Positions 41,753-45,533 of a DNA stretch of 45,533 bases are shown here, piece after piece. The notes under the pieces were generated by a model. It ran no database searches. It saw only the letters and a program-made list of their open reading frames with translations, and was not told the origin of the DNA. Position 1 is the first letter of the stretch; every line of letters begins with the position of its first letter. Location of the stretch: positions 1 through 45,533 of the forward strand of contig DATLVI010000042.1 in the NCBI GenBank assembly GCA_035577545.1, written 5' to 3'. A program made the position numbers and the translations under genes. The stretch is from Verrucomicrobiia bacterium (GTDB lineage: Bacteria > Verrucomicrobiota > Verrucomicrobiia > Palsa-1439).

Positions 41753-41777
41753 GGCAAAAGCAGAGATGTGACCCCGG
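41753..41777. repeat. dispersed repeat with GACCCC core
   Basis: GGCAAAAGCAGAGATGTGAC followed by CCCGG. It matches the repeat at 40183-40212 (with a seven-base insertion there) and the core at 38339-38358. It lies between the GNAT gene and the next, opposing gene. Confidence 0.55.
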
Positions 41778-41787
41778 TTGTCATTAC

Positions 41788-42483
41788 TCACTTGTAGCGC
41801 AAGTGAGACTCATCCAGTTTGGTTTCCATAATCGTGCGGATACCCACGGCTAAATCTGCCGTTTCTCCCAAGCCCCCGCCGACAATGATGCTATGGGAAG
41901 GGTCTCTCTCAAACAATATGAATGTCGAAGTTGGAGTGTTGTCGAGAGGGAGTAATTCAAACAGCGTTAGTTTGTAAAACGCCTTCATATCTACGCTGCG
42001 CCTGTAGCAGATGACAACGCCTAGGTATTCTGACTGACTTTTTCGAGCGTCAATCCATTCCTGTTGACCGAAACTGTACATAAGCATTGACGGAATTGAG
42101 CAGTTCGTTTTCGCTCCTGAAATCAAAGTCGAATCGCAGATGGAATACGGATTCCCGTACACTTCTGAGCGAACCATATACGGCGTCATATTTGATCTGG
42201 AAAATGAGGCATGGAGAAGGCCCGCGAGTTCGATTTTGGATATTGGGATTGTGCCGCGATTTTCAATGGTTAGAACCTGTTGGTAGCCTGAAATTGACAC
42301 TACCGGCTCAATAGTGGCTTCAAACTGCTTGCTGGCTAATTCAAACTGACTCTCACTGTGACGGATCGACCAGTACATTAAAATCGCTACCACTACTTGA
42401 ATCACCACTCCGGCGGCGAGCCACCACTCCTTCGGTAAATCTATAGGAAGGCGGTCAGTCGGCGGCGTGGCAGGGTCAGTCAT
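41788..42483 (-). CDS. hypothetical membrane-anchored protein
   Basis: A 231-residue protein with a short Pro-rich N-terminus, one membrane span (WLAAGVVIQVVVAILMYWSI) and an extracytoplasmic domain of unassigned, beta-rich character (VVSISGYQQVLTIENRGTIP). I recognise no family. G+C is lower than in the housekeeping genes. I chose the ATG at 42483, shortly before the PKEWW lead-in to the span; an in-frame ATG at 42558 is an alternative. No clear ribosome binding site is seen. Confidence 0.55.
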   Translation of the reverse strand: MTDPATPPTDRLPIDLPKEWWLAAGVVIQVVVAILMYWSIRHSESQFELASKQFEATIEPVVSISGYQQVLTIENRGTIPISKIELAGLLHASFSRSNMTPYMVRSEVYGNPYSICDSTLISGAKTNCSIPSMLMYSFGQQEWIDARKSQSEYLGVVICYRRSVDMKAFYKLTLFELLPLDNTPTSTFILFERDPSHSIIVGGGLGETADLAVGIRTIMETKLDESHLRYK

Positions 42484-42944
42484 AGTCTGTGATTCTTGAA
42501 GATTGTCAGCAACATCGCTCGCATTCGGTATCGTACTGCCGTCGATGCCCGTTGCCAAGTCTTCAAAATCGTCTTGGTTCGATGGACCGGCCCTGCTCCA
42601 TAGAAACGATGAGTAGCCTTTGCAACTCCGTTTCCAAAGTGTCCTTAGTGTATATTATGACTCCCGTGATTATCTGCTGAGGACACTCCGAAACGATTCG
42701 CGTCCAAACCAACCGGTCATTGGGGTCAACACTCCACACGTGATAGCTCGACCTTTTGGCGGTAAGTTTGTGGCGGAACTGCTCGTTCTTGGCGCCCTGC
42801 GCTTCACAGAAGCGCAGCTACAACTGGCAGCATATCAAAAAACGATAATACTGCTTGACATTGTATCGGTGGGTGATATAGTCGGGTGTGAACTACTGAG
42901 GTATAGCCAGCCGCAAACCAAACCCAAACCGAGAAGACACTAGT
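42484..42944. other. gene-free stretch with one promoter
   Basis: About 460 bp without a convincing gene. Short frames in it look random in composition. Its only clear signal is the promoter at 42855-42882 for the following gene. Confidence 0.4.
42855..42882 (+). promoter_or_regulatory. promoter of the NRRNARRSTGPRT-type gene
   Basis: TTGACA (42855-42860), a 16 bp spacer, TATAGT (42877-42882). The leader would be about 56 nt. This is one of the best matches to consensus in the window. Confidence 0.65.
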
Positions 42945-43958
42945 ATGATTCCGAATGATGAAGTGGTTGTGACGAAGGGGTCGTTGAAGCAATTGGAGGG
43001 CAATCGGCGGAATGCGCGGAGGTCGACGGGGCCGCGGACGGCGAAGGGGAAGGCGGCGTCGCGGATGAATGCGGTGAAGCACGGGATTTTGTCGGGGATG
43101 GTGGTGGTGCGGGGGTTGCGGATCCAGGAGCATGAGGAGGAGTATGAGGCATTGCGGAAACGATGCTTCGAAAGTCTGGCGCCGGAGGGGCCGGTGGAGG
43201 AGATGCTGGTGGAACGGGTCGTGATGACGCAGTGGCGATTGCGGCGGGCGGTGCTGGCGGAGACGGGGGAGATTGCGTTGAGCGTGGACGGTGGTCTGCG
43301 GCGTCGGGAGGACCGGCAGCCGTTGCCATTGGGAATTTTCGGGAACCCTTTGAAAGACGCGGCAGAGCAGATGGAGAAGACGACGCAGGGACTGGAGTAT
43401 TTGACAGCGGTGTTGAAGTCGGTCCGTCGCGACGTGGAGCGTGACGGTGAACTGACGGAGGCGGCCTGTGAATCGACGCGGAAGTGGTTCATCAACCAGC
43501 CGAATGCGATCACACGGGAGCTGGAAGGATTGCGCGAACGGATGGTGACCGATGTGAAAGCTGCTGCTCCTCAAGCCGAGGCGGATACGTCAGTGGACGG
43601 GATGGACAAGCCGGCGGACGGGTCCGCCGTCGCTAAAGCTATGGCGGATGCAGACGGGTTGAGTGGGGAGGAATTGAAGGACATTCATCAACGAGGGGTG
43701 CTGATGTTTATCGACGAGAAGTTGGGGGAGTACGCGAAGTTGAGCGAGCAGCGGGAGGAACGGGAGGACAAAGACGAGTGGGCACGGCAAGCGGCGGACG
43801 TGTTGCCGTCGGCGAAGGTGTTGGACAAGATTTTGCGGTATGAGGGCGCGCTGGAGCGGCAGATGTATCGGGCGCTGCTGCAACTGGAGAGGCTGCAGCG
43901 GCGACGTGAAGGCGAGAATGTGCCGCCGCCGGTGACGATGGAAGTTTTGAGGAGGTAG
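42945..43958 (+). CDS. conserved hypothetical protein with N-terminal NRRNARRSTGPRT motif
   Basis: A 337-residue, highly charged, largely helical protein. Its N-terminus has GNRRNARRSTGPRTAKGKAA then SRMNAVKHGI. I recognise this motif from a large family, often with many copies per genome, in Planctomycetes, Verrucomicrobia and Acidobacteria; it has no known function. The rest is predicted helix, for example EMLVERVVMTQWRLRRAVLA. It has no signal peptide or span. The Arg/Lys/Gly-rich start would suit nucleic-acid binding. It has its own promoter and lies last in the block that splits the fab cluster. Confidence 0.65.
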   Translation: MIPNDEVVVTKGSLKQLEGNRRNARRSTGPRTAKGKAASRMNAVKHGILSGMVVVRGLRIQEHEEEYEALRKRCFESLAPEGPVEEMLVERVVMTQWRLRRAVLAETGEIALSVDGGLRRREDRQPLPLGIFGNPLKDAAEQMEKTTQGLEYLTAVLKSVRRDVERDGELTEAACESTRKWFINQPNAITRELEGLRERMVTDVKAAAPQAEADTSVDGMDKPADGSAVAKAMADADGLSGEELKDIHQRGVLMFIDEKLGEYAKLSEQREEREDKDEWARQAADVLPSAKVLDKILRYEGALERQMYRALLQLERLQRRREGENVPPPVTMEVLRR

Positions 43959-43985
43959 ATCGGCGCTAAACACCCTGTATCTGCG

Positions 43986-44082
43986 AAACGAACCCATTTG
44001 TAATGTGCGTATTTTTGAGTGGAAGTGTCACGGAATTAAAGAGTTCAGTTGTGTTGACCAATTATTACAAATGGGTTCGTTT
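43986..44082. repeat. 19 bp perfect inverted repeat, MITE-like, upstream of fabG
   Basis: AAACGAACCCATTTGTAAT (43986-44004) pairs perfectly with ATTACAAATGGGTTCGTTT (44064-44082), enclosing 59 AT-rich bases. T-rich sequence follows. It is the size and form of a miniature inverted-repeat element, but could also end transcription coming from 43958. No flanking target duplication was certain. Confidence 0.6.
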
Positions 44083-44118
44083 TTTATGAAATGTGACATT
44101 GCCCAACAACATGCGCGG

Positions 44119-44147
44119 TTGACATTTCCTCTCACAGGTAGTTAAGA
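44119..44147 (+). promoter_or_regulatory. promoter of fabG, leaderless geometry
   Basis: TTGACA (44119-44124), a 17 bp spacer, TTAAGA (44142-44147). The fabG ATG at 44155 is seven bases after the -10 box, so transcription should start at the start codon. An AAGG lies between, too near the predicted start site to serve if the message is leaderless. Confidence 0.6.
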
Positions 44148-44154
44148 AGGGCTC

Positions 44155-44904
44155 ATGCAGAAGCTTTTGGAGAACAAGGTGGCGGTGGTGACGGGGGCGG
44201 GGCGGGGGATTGGGAAGGCCATTGCTTTGCGGTTGGCGGGCGAGGGGGCGGCGATTGCGGCTTGCGGGCGGACGCTGGCGAATGTGGAGGAGACGGCGGC
44301 GGAGGTTGTGAAGGCAGGCGGGAAGGCGACGGCGTTTGCGGTGGACGTAGCGAACAGCGCGCAGGTCGCGGAGTGTTGCGACAAGGTTTTGAAGGAATTT
44401 GGGCGGGTGGATGTGTTGGTGAATAATGCGGGCGTGACGCGCGATCAATTGCTGCTGCGGATGAGCGATGACGACTGGGACACGGTGCTGGATACGAACC
44501 TGAAGGGCGCATTCAATTTTACCAAGTCGGTCAGCCGGGGGATGCTGAAGCAGCGGAGCGGTCGGATCATCAATATCACGTCAATTATTGGGTTGACAGG
44601 CAATGCGGGCCAATCTAACTATGCCGCGTCCAAAGCGGGTCTCATTGGATTCACGAAATCGGTGGCCCGCGAGCTGGCTTCGCGCGGCATCACCGCGAAT
44701 GCCGTGGCGCCGGGTTTCATTGTAACAGAGATGACGAACGCGCTGGGAGAGCCGGCGCGGGAAGTGTTGAAGACGCGAATTGCACTGGGGCGGTTGGGCA
44801 CAGCCGGGGACGTGGCCAACGTGGTACTATTTTTGGCCAGCGACCTGGCGGCGTATATGACCGGGCAGGTCGTGACGGTGGACGGTGGGCTGGCGATGGC
44901 ATGA
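44155..44904 (+). CDS. fabG: 3-oxoacyl-ACP reductase
   Basis: NADPH-dependent ketoreductase of fatty acid elongation, a short-chain dehydrogenase of 249 residues. It shows GAGRGIGKA (cofactor), NNAGVTRD, the catalytic Ser in ITSIIG, YAASK (Y and K) and APGFIVTEMT. It begins the second half of the split fab cluster; acpP follows after 86 bp. It carries its own promoter, as expected if transcription from fabD no longer reaches it. Confidence 0.94.
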   Translation: MQKLLENKVAVVTGAGRGIGKAIALRLAGEGAAIAACGRTLANVEETAAEVVKAGGKATAFAVDVANSAQVAECCDKVLKEFGRVDVLVNNAGVTRDQLLLRMSDDDWDTVLDTNLKGAFNFTKSVSRGMLKQRSGRIINITSIIGLTGNAGQSNYAASKAGLIGFTKSVARELASRGITANAVAPGFIVTEMTNALGEPAREVLKTRIALGRLGTAGDVANVVLFLASDLAAYMTGQVVTVDGGLAMA

Positions 44905-44932
44905 AGAGCGGCAAGCGAGCGCAAACAAAACT

Positions 44933-44960
44933 TTGACAACAGAGCACGTTTTCGCATAAA
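44933..44960 (+). promoter_or_regulatory. promoter of acpP
   Basis: TTGACA (44933-44938), a 16 bp spacer, CATAAA (44955-44960). The leader of about 24 nt contains the AGGAGGAG ribosome binding site, so acpP has conventional leader structure and a separate high-level promoter. Confidence 0.55.
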
Positions 44961-44990
44961 CAAACGAACGTTTTGAACCAGGAGGAGCAA

Positions 44991-45236
44991 ATGGCAGAGA
45001 AATCCGTAGCAGACCGCGTGAAGGAGATTATTGTCGAACAGCTCGGCGTTAATCCCGACCAGGTGACGCCCGAGGCGAAGTTCATCGAAGATTTGGGCGC
45101 GGACTCGCTCGATACCGTCGAATTGGTGATGGCGTTTGAAGAGGAGTTTGGCGCGGAGATCCCCGACGAAGACGCGGAAAAGCTCCAGACGGTCGGCGAT
45201 GTGGTCAAATACATCGAGGAGCGCGGCGAGAAATAA
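44991..45236 (+). CDS. acpP: acyl carrier protein
   Basis: An 81-residue carrier protein. S39 in [18 protein letters not shown] takes the phosphopantetheine arm that holds growing fatty acids. It is acidic and of normal length. The ATG at 44991 follows a strong AGGAGG site; an in-frame ATG at 44973 upstream lies in front of that site and is not used. Flanked by fabG and fabF, the typical order. Confidence 0.96.
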   Translation: MAEKSVADRVKEIIVEQLGVNPDQVTPEAKFIEDLGADSLDTVELVMAFEEEFGAEIPDEDAEKLQTVGDVVKYIEERGEK

Positions 45237-45296
45237 AGCGATCGGTGGCGCCCGGCGTTCCGCAGAAACGGGGACGAAAACGGGCCGTTGAATTGC

Positions 45297-45342
45297 GGGG
45301 CATAAAGTGAGTTGCTATTTCACACTTTATGCCCCAATTTTT
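45297..45342 (+). terminator. intrinsic terminator between acpP and fabF
   Basis: GGGGCATAAAGTG (45297-45309) pairs perfectly with CACTTTATGCCCC (45323-45335) over a 13-base loop, followed by AATTTTT. The hairpin with T-run ends about 18 bases before the fabF start. It may end most acpP transcripts and let a fraction continue into fabF. Confidence 0.65.
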
Positions 45343-45359
45343 CCTGATTCTGACAAGCC

Positions 45360-45533
45360 ATGAGCGAACGACGCGTTGTCATCACGGGTATTGGGGTCCT
45401 CACGCCGCTGAGCAGTGAGCTGGAGCTGTTTTGGCAGAACCTGCTCGCGGGCAAGAGCGGCATCGGACTCGTCACCCGTTTCGATACCACGCAATACGAC
45501 TGCAAGATTGGCGGCGAAGTGCGCGACTTTAAG
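45360..45533 (+). CDS. fabF: 3-oxoacyl-ACP synthase II, N-terminal part (3' truncated)
   Basis: The first 58 codons of FabF, the condensing enzyme that elongates acyl-ACP. RRVVITGIGVLTPLSSELEL, FWQNLLAGKSGIGLVTRFD and the following GEV-DFK match the N-terminus of the family. The frame runs off the end of the window, before the catalytic cysteine. The ATG at 45360 gives the standard start. Confidence 0.93.
   Translation, partial: MSERRVVITGIGVLTPLSSELELFWQNLLAGKSGIGLVTRFDTTQYDCKIGGEVRDFK

Overview
The window is a 45.5 kb piece of a moderately GC-rich bacterial chromosome, probably a member of the Verrucomicrobiota or a close PVC relative. The clues are large secreted mosaic proteins built from EEP, BACON-like, PKD, Ig-like and cadherin-like modules; a calcium-binding DxDxDG tail ending in YYRVRL; a pseudopilin with a DG(H) motif; a short HNH protein typical of this group; and a protein starting with an NRRNARRSTGPRT-type motif. 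The phylum call is inference from protein style; no rRNA lies in the window.

Layout. 1-2515: translation genes (tsf 3' end, pyrH, a HAD hydrolase, frr, tRNA-Glu). 2697-11558: two very large secreted proteins on either side of a truncated-looking GT-C membrane protein. 11700-13426: an FAH-family hydrolase and lipA. 13695-16157: a fused membrane/spermidine-synthase-like gene bracketed by a second, partial trmJ 3' end. 16162-23027: trmJ-dtd, a zinc-ribbon/TPR pair, sodC, and mfd with a coupled cupin gene. 23131-31081: mdh, a pseudopilin/PQQ-propeller operon, a zinc-ribbon membrane protein, an HNH protein, a YpeA-like acetyltransferase and AT-richer orphan genes (HEPN/AbiU2-like, DUF4304-like). 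31305-35038: one tight operon, larE-lipoprotein-thiG-thiH-thiS. 35866-45533: cysK, fabD, then about 6.4 kb of accessory DNA, then fabG, acpP and the start of fabF.

Theme 1, promoters. Many genes are preceded by an unusually clear sigma-70-type promoter (TTGACA-like, 16-17 bp, TAnnnT-like). For frr, dtd, the zinc-ribbon gene at 17467, larE and fabG the start codon lies only 6-8 nt after the -10 box, so the transcript should begin at the start codon (leaderless).

Theme 2, insertions. At trmJ and at a cupin gene, the 3' end of the gene is present a second time, as a diverged direct repeat, on the far side of an oppositely oriented gene. This looks like integration at the gene 3' end. The second case lies inside the segment that splits the fab cluster, and that segment is dotted with short repeats around a TGACCCC core. 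A further palindromic repeat pair sits in frame inside thiH.

Theme 3, a caution. pyrH changes character near its middle (very GC-rich, actinobacterial-looking 5' half; PVC-like 3' half), so the first 600-700 bases may be an assembly chimera. No transposase, integrase, CRISPR array, prophage or classical defence operon was seen.
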